64,000 nt of DNA, taken from the NCBI GenBank assembly GCA_030323885.1, contig CM059187.1, positions 130,578,424 to 130,642,423 of the forward strand, read 5' to 3'. Origin of the DNA: Branchipolynoe longqiensis (taxonomy: Eukaryota > Annelida > Polychaeta > Phyllodocida > Polynoidae). Below the pieces are notes generated by a model. It was given only the letters and a program-made list of their open reading frames with translations, did not search any database and was not told the DNA's origin. Below, piece by piece: positions 21,977-32,750 of this stretch (the stretch's first letter is position 1; each line of letters starts with the position of its first letter). A program made the translations under genes and the position numbers.

Positions 21977-22276
21977 TGGTTGGTGGTTTGATGCTGGATG
22001 GGGTGGTTACCAGTTGGTGGGTGGGTGGGTGTTTGATGCTGGATGGGGGTGGTAGTTGGTGGGTGGGTGGTGGTTTGATGCTGGATGGGGGTGGTAGTTG
22101 GCGGGTGGGTGGTGGTTTGATTCTGGATGGGGGTGGTAGTTGGCGGGTGGGTGGTGGTTTGATGCTGGATGGGGGTGGTAGTTGGTGGGTGGATGGTGGT
22201 TTGATGCTGGATGGGGGTGGTAGTTGGTGGGTGGGTGGTGGTTTGATGCTGGATGGGGGTGGTAGTTGGCGGAGCC
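21977..22276. repeat. 42-bp minisatellite, 7 copies
   Basis: The block TTTGATGCTGGATGGGGGTG recurs at a 42-bp period (six anchors at 22038, 22080, 22122, 22164, 22206, 22248, plus a first unit 45 bp upstream). Units differ by one or two bases (GGTGGG against GGCGGG). Since 42 is divisible by three, frames stay open on both strands. Confidence 0.95.
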
Positions 22277-22282
22277 ATGGCG

Positions 22283-22745
22283 ATCCGAATACAGAATACA
22301 TACACATACATACACATACATACACATACATACACATACATACACATACACACATACATACACATACATACACATACATACACATACATACACATACATA
22401 CCAATATATACAAATACATACACATACATACACACATACACACATACACACATACACATACATACACATACATACACATACATACATACACATACATACA
22501 TACATATACATACACATATATACACATACATACATATACATACCCATACATACACATACATACATATACATACAGATACATACGCATACATACACATGCA
22601 TACACATACATACACATACATACACATACACACATACACACATACATACACATACATACTCATACACATACATATACATACATACGCATACACATACTAC
22701 ACATACATACACATTCATACACATACATACACATACATACGTGTG
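22283..22745. repeat. (ACATAC)n microsatellite
   Basis: About 460 bp of ACATACACATAC, starting directly after the 42-bp minisatellite. It forms the middle of a 669-residue spurious frame. Confidence 0.97.
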
Positions 22746-23195
22746 TACATGCATATATATATACTTATATATTATACACATATATACTTACACACCTACA
22801 CACAAACACTGGCACTTATATATATATATATATAATTTTATATATATATACTACGCAGATCCGGCCATACGTCAGGCAGGGCCGGAGACCCCACGAGCGG
22901 CTCATGACGGAATCTGCTCGCACACCGCCCCTCAATCCCACCTAAGCCCTCCCTTCACCCCCAATACCCACGCTCACCCCCAACCCCACTCTGCACCTCC
23001 TTCCCCTACCCCAACTCCCCGCCGCCCCTGCGGTCGCAACGCCATCTGGACACAGGAGCCGGCGGTCGGGGCTTGCAGACCCCGGCAAGCGGCTGTCCAT
23101 ACCGCCGTCAGTCATCGCAGCCCGCCGAGATACCGCCACTACCACGCCGACCACGCCGACCCGCCGACCCCTCGGCCCGCCACAAACACTACCAC
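22746..23195. other. No gene seen; TA-rich then GC-rich
   Basis: TA-rich to 22855, then a C-rich, CpG-containing segment (23020-23180) ending in CCGACCACGCCGACCCGCCG repeats. Confidence 0.5.
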
Positions 23196-23930
<735 letters not shown>

Positions 23931-24006
23931 CAGGTCGACATTTATTATTACACTAACATGACTGTATCGTCACCCTTCCCGCCTTATGCTGAACTTAGGT
24001 ATCTAG

Positions 24007-24131
24007 GAGGAATAATAATAATAATAACAATGGGATACACACTTGTTTATGTGAATATAGACACTGTAGTACGAATGAAATGTTGTCTCATATGTAGTAG
24101 ACATTATCTTTGTTTAGTTAGTTGTTCCTTA
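24007..24131 (+). repeat. Direct repeat, left copy
   Basis: AATAATAATAACAAT, GTGAATATAGACACT, CATATGTAGTAGACATTATC and TTAGTTGTTCCTTAT recur with changes at 24829-24955. The left copy ends exactly where the Harbinger-like element begins. Confidence 0.75.
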
Positions 24132-24792
24132 TGGCCCTGTCACACTACGATGTAACACATTAGCGTATGCTGACGTAGGTGAAATTTGGCCATTACGTCA
24201 AGATATGTTACTCGATCATTAAGCCTACATCGAGGTATGTCGAGGTATGTCGAGTTACATCGAGATACAGTGACACACGTCAAGGTTTTGGACATACCCA
24301 AAACTTTCGACATAGCTCGACGCAAGACAACGTGTGGCTTATATGTTAGCATACACTATGTATACATTAGACATACATCAAGTATGCTAGACATATGTCA
24401 CACATACATTATACATACATTGAACTATGTCAGGCCAGCAAAAACGTACAGTCCACATATTGACAATGTATTGAAAATGTATGCATAATGTACATCTAAC
24501 ATATGTCTGACGTATGATTGGCATTTCTCCACTGTGTTTTGACATAGTTAACATATAAATGCATACTTCTGCCGATCGAATGTATATAACGTTCACTGGT
24601 GTTCTGCAAGCATTCCGTGAGTTAAAAATAAAAGTTCTCATGCGTTACCACTATGTTGGATCGACGTTTCGCCTATGTCCACTATGTTGCACTGACGTCC
24701 AACTTGGCCCTGAAACACAGAGAATTTCGACGTATCTCGACATAAATAAGTGATTTCTACGTGCCCCACTACCTTGTAGTGTGACAGCGGTA
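24132..24792. mobile_element. PIF/Harbinger-like MITE (copy B), CpG-decayed
   Basis: Left TIR TGGCCCTGTCACACTACGAT; right end, inverted, TACCGCTGTCACACTACAAG. TTA precedes and TAA follows. The interior aligns with copy D (CGAGTTACATCGAGATA, CAAGGTTTTGGACATACCCA) but ACGT units have become ATGT or ACAT. The palindrome position reads GTTTTGGACATACCCAAAAC. Confidence 0.8.
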
Positions 24793-24828
24793 TAACTGTA
24801 AGTCGGACACAGAAGTGTCAACTGTGAA

Positions 24829-24955
24829 TGGAATAATAACAATAATCATAATAATATCAACGTGATATACAATGCTTTATGTGAATATAGACATTATGAT
24901 ATGATATCTCACATGTAGTAGACACTATTTGTTTAAATATTAGTTCCTTATTCAG
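24829..24955 (+). repeat. Direct repeat, right copy
   Basis: Partner of 24007-24131, about 820 bp downstream. Keeps GTGAATATAGACATTATGAT, CACATGTAGTAGACACTATT and TTAGTTCCTTATTC. Confidence 0.75.
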
Positions 24956-24960
24956 ATACA

Positions 24961-25280
24961 CCGGGCACGGTGGCTGAATCGGTAGAATGTGGGTTTCGCA
25001 TGCTGGACATCGGGAATTCGGTTCCCGGTCGAGTCAAACCAATGACTTATAAAATTGATACTTGTCACTTCCTAGCCTGGCACCTGATATTAATGAGACT
25101 GGTTTGCGCAGTGTCAGGATAATCTGACTGAGTGGGATATCAGGTTATGGTGCTGGTGGCCTGGTCTCCCAGTGGGGCAGCACTATAAAGTCCCAATAAG
25201 CGTGCACTGTCACAAGTCACTACCCATCCTGATATGACATTAGATATTGCTAGGACGTAAAACAACAACACAACAAAACA
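24961..25280 (+). mobile_element. SINE-A, best-preserved copy
   Basis: Head GGCACGGTGGCTGAATCGGT with B-box GGTTCCCGGTCGAGTC, linker CTTATAAAATTGATACTTGT, core CTGACTGAGTGGGATATCAG, GGGGCAGCACTATAAAGTCC and tail TTGCTAGGACGTAAAAC with (CAACA)n. Useful as a reference for the family. Confidence 0.93.
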
Positions 25281-26222
25281 AACACATATCCATGCACGGT
25301 CATTCAGCACTAGGATACTACAAACTTATCCGTCCCACACTCCATTGCAACCCCTCCCTCTCCACTCTTCCTATCCGATTCCATTCCGTTGAACCGCAAC
25401 CTCCCCTTCACCCCCCCCCCCCCGCCACACACACACACACATATCAAAGCTCAACACCCCCCCCCCCCCCTCCCCCATTCCTTGCCCGTTCCAGTGACTC
25501 GCATCGCCCATACCCATTCCACGCACCGCCCCATACACTCATACCCATTCTGGTCACCAGTACATACTGGCGCATTCAATTGCCTACAATACCCCCTCCC
25601 ACCCTCCCACCCACCACATCCATGTCCATTTCAGCAGGCGCACAGAACACCAACGAGTTACAGAAAACTTGCGACCGGAAGCCGTGTAGATTTCACCCAA
25701 TCACTTAACACCTTACGTCTTTTCCACCGAATACCCTCCACCCCACTCCACCCAACCACTCACACGCACGCCCCTGCACTTTGCCCACACCCATCCATTC
25801 ACTTCCATGGCTACACACTTCGCCCCTCGGCGACATTCCAGAATCGTGTTATGCAACCGGGAAAGGGCCAGGCCTTCAGATGCCTGGACTACAAATGATC
25901 CAAATAGACGAGCAGTTTTAGGGGTGGGATCAGAGTCGTGGTCTCTGTATGCGGCTTGGGGGCGAACAGACCCCGGTCCAACCCCTCTCCCCCCCACTAC
26001 CCCCCCCCCCCCCCCCATCCCCCACCCCCGATACCTTACCATCACCAACTGCTCCAACCCTCCGACACCCCCATTCTGATATTTTCAAGGAACCACACCT
26101 TCTCACCCCCCCCCCCCCCCCACCGTAATACTCTCTCTCCCCATTCAAACCGCCGCTATTTCCCACATTTAAAAATGACCGCTTTGTCGACTCGGGTCGT
26201 GAGCTATTTGGCATGTCCTCTA
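25281..26222. other. No gene seen; several poly-C runs
   Basis: Poly-C runs of 10-18 at about 25413, 25459, 26000 and 26107, with (AC)n at 25427-25440. Pro/His-rich frames (153 and 169 residues) cross these runs and show no domain. Confidence 0.5.
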
Positions 26223-26569
26223 TTTTGTTTGTTTTGTTTGTTGTCGTTTTACGTCCTAGCAACATCTAACGTCATATCAGGACGGGTACCGACTTGTGAC
26301 TGTGCACACTCATGGCGACTTTATAGTGATGCCCCACTGGGATACCAGGCTACCAGCACCATGACGTGATATCCTACTCAGTCACATTATCCTGACACTG
26401 AGCCAACCAGTCCTTGCCCTATCCTAATAATTCCGAGCGCCTGGCTAGGAAGCAACAAGTATCAATTTTTCAGTCATTGGTTTGACTCGACCAGGTTTCG
26501 AACCCCGGATCCCATGGTCTACCAACATGGGAGACGGATGCTCTAACTCATTCGGCCATCCCATCTGGT
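26223..26569 (-). mobile_element. SINE-A, full length
   Basis: (TTTG)n tail, TTTTACGTCCTAGCAACATC, GACTTTATAGTGATGCCCCA, CAGTCACATTATCCTGACAC, then the head with GGTTTCGAACCCCGGATCCC ending GGCCATCCCATCTGGTT. Confidence 0.93.
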
Positions 26570-26589
26570 TCGTCTCCATTAGTTCTCAA

Positions 26590-27195
26590 CGAGGTTGCCG
26601 TGGGTGTGGAGTGTGTGGTGTGTGTGGTGTGTGTGGTGTGTGGTGTTTGGTGTGTGGGGTGTGGTGTGTTGTGTGTGGTGTGTAGTGTGTGGTCTGTGGC
26701 GTGTAGTTGTGGATGTGTGGTGTGTGGTGTGGTGATTGTGGTATGTGTGGTGTGTAGTTGTGGATGTGTGGTGTGCGGTGTCTGGTGTGTGTGTTGTGTA
26801 GTTGTGGATGTATGGGTGTGTGTGTTGTGCGGTGCGTGTGGTGTGTATCTGTGGTTGTGTGGTGTATTGTGTGGTGTGGTGTGATTATGTGGGTGTGTGG
26901 GGGTAGGTACGGGTGTGTGGATGTGGGTGTGTTGGTGTGGATGTTTGGATGTGGGTGTGGGGCATGTGACTATGGGTGTGTGGGTGGGCGTGGGTGTGTG
27001 TATGTGGGTGTGTGTATGTGGGTGTGTGTATGTGGGTGTGTGGATGTGGGTGTGTGGATGTGGGTGTGTGGATGTGGGTGTGTGGATGTGGGTGTGTGGA
27101 TGTGGTGTAGCTGTTGATGTGTGTGTGTGACTGTGGGTGTGTTGGTGTGGGTGTGCGTGTGCGTGTGTGGATGTGGGTGTGGGTGTAGGTGTGAA
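26590..27195. repeat. GTGTGG/GTGGGTGT array, about 600 bp
   Basis: First half is GTGTGGTGTGT-rich with GTAGTTGTGGAT inserts; second half is regular GGGTGTGTGGAT/GGGTGTGTGTAT. A 239-residue minus-strand Thr/His/Pro frame is a shadow. Confidence 0.96.
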
Positions 27196-27366
27196 AGGTG
27201 ACGCCTGACACAATAAAACGTTAGAGGTGAACAATCTAATGATTTGGAAATTCTGTCCTGCTTGCATGTATGAAGTTTATTCTTATTATCTCATTTACTT
27301 CAGTTTGAACTTATTTTCGCAATGGTTGTCTTGAAGAGACAATTGAAGTGAACATATGTTGCATGT

Positions 27367-28185
27367 TTGTTCGGGTTTTACGTCCGGGCAACATCTAGGA
27401 TCATATCGAGCCGGGAACGGACTTGTGACAGAGTGCTCCCATGGTAACTTCATAGTGCTTCCCCACTGGGAGGACCATACCACTGGCACCATGACCCGAT
27501 TCCCTGCCCAGTCACATTGTTTGTGATGCTCAGCAACACGGGTAATTTGGCATTCGCTCGCCGCCATAGCCTCATAGCATTAAGATTAATACTTATGCTG
27601 CCACCTATCTACTTTCGGCGATACTACCTTCTGACTTCTGCGTCAGCACCGTCTGGTTATTCATACTTTGATACAAAATACTTCGAGATGCTAACTCTGT
27701 CGTACTGACCTGCCCTCTGTGGTCGCCCACTCGAACTACTGGCCCAAGCGCCTATATAAGGACCGTCTTAGCGGTGGTGAGCTCACTTCGACATGGCCAC
27801 AGGAGGACACTAGCTGGCTTTGAACTGCCATCCCACCCACCCCTGCTAAAAGACTATATAGGGCTAAGGTTTAAGGGTGCATAACTCATTGACTTATCTC
27901 ACTGTGCTTATTCTGTTGAACTTAGTATGTGCTTACTAAAATTTACATGTGCTTACTACTGACTCATTATTGAAAAAGAAATAAATCCAACTTTAAACTC
28001 ATATGTGGTGTCGGTGTCAAATTATTCTGACACTAAAGCTAACAAGTTCTAGCCCTATCATAGTGATGCCGAGCTCCATGCTAGATAGCACCAAGTATAC
28101 ATTTGGTAAGTCATTCATTTGAATCGGCTGGGATGACCTTCCGCTTGGGAATCATGCGCTCTTTCCGATTCGGTCATCACATCCG
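27367..28185 (-). mobile_element. SINE-A split by a 498-bp insertion
   Basis: The left part (27367-27518) runs from TTTTACGTCCGGGCAACATC to CCCAGTCACATT. The right part (28017-28185) resumes TCAAATTATTCTGACAC and ends in the tRNA-like head (TCTTTCCGATTCGGTCATCA). The break is in the normally continuous CAGTCACATTATCCTGACAC. Confidence 0.85.
27519..28016. mobile_element. 498-bp insertion of unknown type with 7-bp duplication
   Basis: Flanked by TCACATT (27512-27518) and TCAAATT (28017-28023), which together replace a single TCACATT in intact SINEs. No terminal inverted repeat is seen. It contains a TATA-like CCTATATAAGG (27751-27761) and a small TTAA-bounded stretch (TTAAGGGTGCATAACTC near 27870 to CCAACTTTAA near 27996) recalling TTAA-MITE ends. 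No coding domain. Confidence 0.7.
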
Positions 28186-28499
28186 GAGAGAAAACATGCC
28201 AAAAAAACCCACAGAAATTTAGACATGAATTGCAGTACCTAATTCTAAGTCAATAATTTGAGTTTGTGTTTCTTCTATTGACCAAGTAGCTAATATTGCC
28301 CCATGAGTGCATGCATCATAGTCAATTTGTCGGATACAATCTAGGTGAGATTTCAAAATGTGATACTTTTTTCAATTTCACCAGACCATCCTGCTTTTAA
28401 ATTACATCTCAACTCCATAAAGCTGCACCGTGCATTCTGCTTGTTGAACAACACTTTGTTTCGAAGATAACTACAACTACCCAGAGGGCTGCTGCTATC
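28186..28499. other. No gene seen
   Basis: AT-rich, single-copy-looking spacer. Confidence 0.45.
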
Positions 28500-29075
28500 A
28501 ACACAGGGAAGGAACCTCTCGCAAAACCGGTCGGGCGACCGCCCGACGCCGTGATGGATCTGTCAGATCTATTGCTGAGATGTCCTCCTCCATTCCTGGC
28601 TCCTTATTACACATATAAACCTCGCCGGGACCCCGGCCACCTGCCCGTGTACTGGCCGGCGGCTGGACGGACGGCCGGTCAGGCGGGCGGTCGGGCGGTC
28701 GGGCGGTCGGTCGGGCGGGCGGGCGGGCCATCGGAGGCGAGATCCCGTCGCAGCGTCCCGGTGCCCACCTCCACGCCCCATCCCCCCCACCCTCCCCTGG
28801 CTTCCCCCGCCCGCTCCCCTCCCCTCACCGCTACTCCCAGCGCCCACGCCCACAAGCCCCCCCCCCCTTCCCACCGTCCCCGCCCCCGCATCTCCCTTCC
28901 CACCGCCCCCACTCCCAGCCCCCAGGGGCCGACCGCTCACCCCTAACCCGTATATATCCTACCCACAGGGGGAGTGGAGGAGAAGGGGAGGGGGGAGGGA
29001 AGGGGTGGGAGGAGGGGGGAAGGGAAGGGGGAGGGGAGGGGGAGGATGGGAGCGGGGGAAAGCGGAAGGGGGAGT
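28500..29075. repeat. GC-rich low-complexity block
   Basis: CpG-rich GGCGGGCGGTCGGGCGGTCG repeats (28678-28732), then C-rich (28770-28945), then a GGGGAGG purine stretch (28968-29070). Many CpGs could mark an unmethylated region, but no promoter motif or exon is evident. Confidence 0.75.
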
Positions 29076-29411
29076 TGTCCGATATTTCAACCCCAGGAAA
29101 GGCTTCCTTGCCAGTCGTAGCGCAACACGGCCAAGTTGAGTGACTTTATAAATTCAGTTTAACAAAATATAAAAACAATATTGTAATTTATTTTTGCCGA
29201 AGAGAATTAAATATTCGACACTCCCCTGTCATTTCTTCTTCTTTAAAGTTTAAGGCTTCCCTGATTAATGCAAAGATTTAACTCTATGTACGGAAGCGAA
29301 TCACAGATAGTGAAGGTTTAAAGTAAATCCCTCCTCAGGGTGACTTAGTGTAAAGATTGCTGGACAGGTCACTGCCTGGGGTTGGCTGTAGCCTCTGCCC
29401 CCTCCACTCCC
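29076..29411. other. No gene seen
   Basis: AT-rich sequence leading into a SINE head. Confidence 0.45.
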
Positions 29412-29801
29412 CCCGGGCGTGGTAGAGCGCGGGCGGGAGTTCGCTTCCGGTTCGCGTCAAACCAATGACTTATAAAATTGATACTTGTCACTTCCTAGCC
29501 TGGCTTTACATTAATAGGATAGGGCAAGGACTGGTAAGCTCCGTGTCAGGATAGTGTGACTGAGTGGGATATTGGGTCATGGTGCCACTGACCTGATTTC
29601 CCAGTGAGGCAGCACTATAAAGTTGCCATGAGTGTGTACTGTCACAAGTCGATACCCATCCTGATTGAGTGACAGTTTACGCCTTAAATATGGCCTATGC
29701 TGCCGATACGGCGTAAAGAAGCCACCAATCAATCAAACCCATCCTGATATGACCTTATATGTTGCAAGGACGTAAAACTCCAACCACCAACCAACCCTCC
29801 C
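29412..29801 (+). mobile_element. SINE-A with a nested 72-bp insert
   Basis: From GTGGTAGAGCGCGGGCGGGA through TCGCGTCAAACCAATGACTT, GTGACTGAGTGGGATATTGG and CCTTATATGTTGCAAGGACG with an ACTCCAACCACCAACCAACC tail. The CCCATCCTGAT motif is duplicated around the insert at 29666-29737. Confidence 0.92.
29666..29737 (+). mobile_element. 72-bp nested retroposon end with 11-bp target duplication
   Basis: Flanked by perfect CCCATCCTGAT repeats (29655-29665 and 29738-29748). The insert ends TACGGCGTAAAGAAGCCACC and AATCAATCAAA, the same tail type as at 16216-16290. A severely 5'-truncated copy of a second SINE or LINE family. Confidence 0.9.
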
Positions 29802-30396
29802 TTCTCCCCCTTACACACACTTGCAATCTCTCTCCATCTCTCAGATAAACACTCCGGTCCCTCCTCATCTGCTCAGACCCCATTTGGCAGCCGATGTCAG
29901 CTTCATTATAAACATGGGTCGTGATGGATTAAGCCTAATGCTTTAAATTCTTATGTTTAATTAAGAAAGTGAATTTATCCCCCCCCCCCCACCCACCCAC
30001 CCAATCTTATGTCCGAACCTAGCGACTACGTATGACGCTATGTGTGAAATGTGGTATGTTATGGGCCATGAGAAAGAGAGAGTGAGGGTGAGAGTAAGGG
30101 GTGGGAGTGGGGTATGACTGGGGCTGGAGGTGGGGGTGTGGGGGGGGGTGGCATAGCAGATGGTGTTTATGCACTCCAGTGATTCCCGCTAAGGGGTGGC
30201 TGGTGTATAATGGCGAGCTTTGGGTCTAGCGAATTGGGAACGGGCCTCCCCCTAGGTTGTGGGCCCCACTGGACAGGGCCATGGTCCAATGTGTAGGGCA
30301 GTGACTGCACTCCGTAGGATATAGGGTATATTATGCTATGCCATGGATTCATTGTGTAGGATATAATTTGCATGAGCTAGAGTGTAGGTTCAAATA
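29802..30396. other. No gene seen; C run and G-rich patch
   Basis: C run at 29979-29990 and G-rich patch at 30085-30152. A 68-residue minus-strand frame has no domain. Confidence 0.5.
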
Positions 30397-30405
30397 TTAA
30401 ATATT

Positions 30406-30626
30406 CATCATCATCATCATGCTGTCGGTCGTGACAAAAACTGCTTTCATTACTTGACTGCTGCTCTCCATTTAGCTCTCTGCTGTGAGAGTGATGTCCA
30501 TGAGTCGGTCTTAATGCCTCTCAGCTTCAGGTTTCTCTTGATGGTATCATTGAACCGGAGATGACGGTGTCCTCTCTTTCTGTAACCAGAAGACAGTTGA
30601 GACTGTAACCAGAAGACAGTTGAGAG
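30406..30626 (-). pseudogene. 5'-truncated LINE, second copy, with target duplication
   Basis: The minus strand matches the 3' end of the LINE at 11525-11855 (CTCAACTGTCTTCTGGTTAC, GATACCATCAAGAGAAACCT, CAGCAGAGAGCTAAATGGAG, then the stop, spacer and (GATGAT)n tail). It encodes only the last ~60 residues of the reverse-transcriptase protein. Perfect 9-bp direct repeats TTAAATATT flank it (30397-30405 and 30627-30635). At its 5' end a 23-bp stretch is duplicated in tandem (about 30580-30625), perhaps a template-switch product. Confidence 0.93.
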
Positions 30627-30635
30627 TTAAATATT

Positions 30636-30990
30636 ATTGCAATATTAAAGCACCATACACATGGATATCATAAGTGATCTTGTTCATTAATGTTATATAT
30701 ATATTGAAGCACATATTGTATATGTTTATTCGAAGTGTCACACGATTTTGATTCTTCCTTTTTATGGAGTCCACTATCTGAGATATCTGCTGGTTCTCAA
30801 GACACTGAAGCTCTTTGATAGCACGAGCTTAACTTTTCACAGGTCTAACTTCAACCTTGGTGTTTGTTTAGTGCTTCCCACCTCAGATATCCCACCAAAC
30901 CATGATCTTTCATTCACTCTCATTAACCTGGCAATAAGCCACCCAGTCATTGCACTCTATTACTAATAATACCAAATATAAGGAGTTAGA
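30636..30990. other. No gene seen
   Basis: The 72-residue frame at 30748-30966 has no recognised domain. AT-rich. Confidence 0.45.
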
Positions 30991-31331
30991 TTAAAGCTGC
31001 ATAGTTCGATGAAGCATCAAATTTTCAAAATCAAAACAATTATCTAGATTTGATTCTACATATCTAATCTAGATACTGATGCACTTATTAAGTATTTGTT
31101 GCCATATTGAAGGGAACACTGAGTCAATTTAATAGAACCTTTTACTGCAGAAGTCTATGGTACCAGAGTTTTGGCGTGCTTGCCAACATTATTTTCACAA
31201 TATCTCAAAAGGTAGCCATTTCCATTAAAGGTTACTTCAAACTAAAATAAGGTAGATTATAATGATCAATTTAATATACTTATCTCAGAAAAATGTCAGA
31301 AACTCAAAACCATCGGACTATGTAACTTTTA
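30991..31331 (+). mobile_element. TTAA-MITE, full length
   Basis: TTAAAGCTGCATAGTTCGAT to CATCGGACTATGTAACTTTT, with the complete interior. Its right end supplies the first codons of the 202-residue frame that follows, which weakens that frame as a gene. Confidence 0.9.
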
Positions 31332-31889
31332 GTAGCAACATGGGCCTTGCATGTTTAACTCAGACAAGGGTCGATGCGACAACTAGAGAGACGATTATAC
31401 CAAACGAAATGTGGCACTGCTATCGATATACAGAAAAGCTTAATGCATATATACATACATGTAGATATATACAGTATTCTATTAGTGTATATATAGAGGT
31501 CAAGGAGCTATCGAAGAATAAGTTGATTACACCTGACTGGGACCATGAGAACATGGCTAAGACAGCTCTTCCCATCCCCCATACAAAACCTCCTCCCCCA
31601 CACATGATGTGTATGGAAATGGAAATTTTCATACTGACGATCATAATGTTCAGATTAACTGGATATATGTGCAAAAATTCAAGAAAAGCAATGTCAGCTA
31701 ACAAAAATATTGAAATAATAGTGTTCACAGGAATATATATGCAACAGGAATATGTAACGCTTTTCTTGGCTAAGAACTGCAACATAACCTCGGTAGAATT
31801 GTCTAAATTCTCAGATGTCATATGTTGTCAATGTGGTGTGGGTGGCTGCTGTCACATTATATATTGCTAAAATGTACCACCATCTCAGG
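31332..31889. other. Unresolved segment holding the longest non-repeat frame
   Basis: A 202-residue plus-strand frame (31262-31870) begins inside the MITE and covers this segment, while a 133-residue minus-strand frame overlaps it (31420-31821). I recognise no domain in either. The plus product has a hydrophobic stretch (IFILTIIMF) and a CCQCGVGGCC end. Probably chance. Confidence 0.3.
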
Positions 31890-32345
31890 GTGATATAATC
31901 CCGTATCCGAAATTCTGAAATCCGAAAAGCTCAGAAAACCGAAGTTTCTTGTTCATACATCTTAAATATAAACTGAAAAGTGAAAAACAGTTTATTCTTT
32001 ATTTATCCCCCTTACTCTGAATCGCCTATGTTGATATTATTATTATTATTTTATTATATTAATATTCATTTTGATTATTGATCTTTGGAATTTAAGCTTG
32101 ACTAACTGTTTTTGTTGGAAATGAAATGTACTAGAGTATTTTAAGGTCTACACTTATCCCATTATTTAATTTATCAACAGGAGTCCATAAATGAACTGAA
32201 ATACTAGTATTAGTCATCTTTTTATTCCAATTAGTCACATTCCGAGTGCAGAATTAATGCTTGATAACTACCTATATTCAAAATTCCGAATTCCGAAATG
32301 CAACTGGCACCAAAGATTTCAGATATGGAGATTATAGACCAGTAC
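31890..32345. mobile_element. Tigger/MER2-like element, eroded
   Basis: The left side has TATAATCCCGTATCCGAAAT with CTGAAATCCGAAAAGCTC. The right side, inverted, reads TATAATCTCCATATCTGAAA with GCATTTCGGAATTCGGAATT. Such ATCCCTTATCCGAAA ends are known from Tigger-type (pogo) MITEs of vertebrates. About 455 bp, AT-rich, non-coding. Boundaries approximate. Confidence 0.6.
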
Positions 32346-32750
32346 TACTTCAAGGGGCGTTCAAGCATAGCAGGAGTAGAATAAAGTGGTGTTCTCTCAA
32401 GTTCCCGCTTCTATTGACGACTTGTGTAAGGAATCAACACACAAAGTATGAAAGCAGGTATACCTAGAGGACACTGCACTGGAGGATACACATTGACGAC
32501 TAGTGTTAAGGGAAAGAGGATTAAAGCCTTCGGGTCATGGGGTGCAGTGGTGGTGTGGGTGTCTGTGTGTGCGTCTGTCTGTGTGATGTCCTCTGTGTAT
32601 ACACCGCGGCCATAATGGACCAACACCTGCAGGTGAGGGGTGGGGGAGAGGGGCGGGGGGGAGATCCATACTAACCAGGTCGAGCACCAGCCACCTTTAA
32701 GGTGCCGACAAAGTCAGGTGTCATATGGATTGGAGCAGCTCAAACACTTT
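32346..32750. other. No gene seen
   Basis: Single-copy-looking, with a (GTGT)-rich patch near 32550-32580 and a G-rich patch at 32634-32662. Confidence 0.5.

Noticed and set aside
26548..27267. 239-residue Thr/His/Pro minus-strand frame
   Set aside because: Shadow of the GTGTGG array.
27751..27761. TATA-box promoter
   Set aside because: A single CCTATATAAGG in an unclassified insertion, with no downstream gene or other motif.
31262..31870. 202-residue plus-strand frame
   Set aside because: Starts inside a TTAA-MITE; no recognisable domain and an overlapping minus-strand frame exists. Kept only as an unresolved segment.
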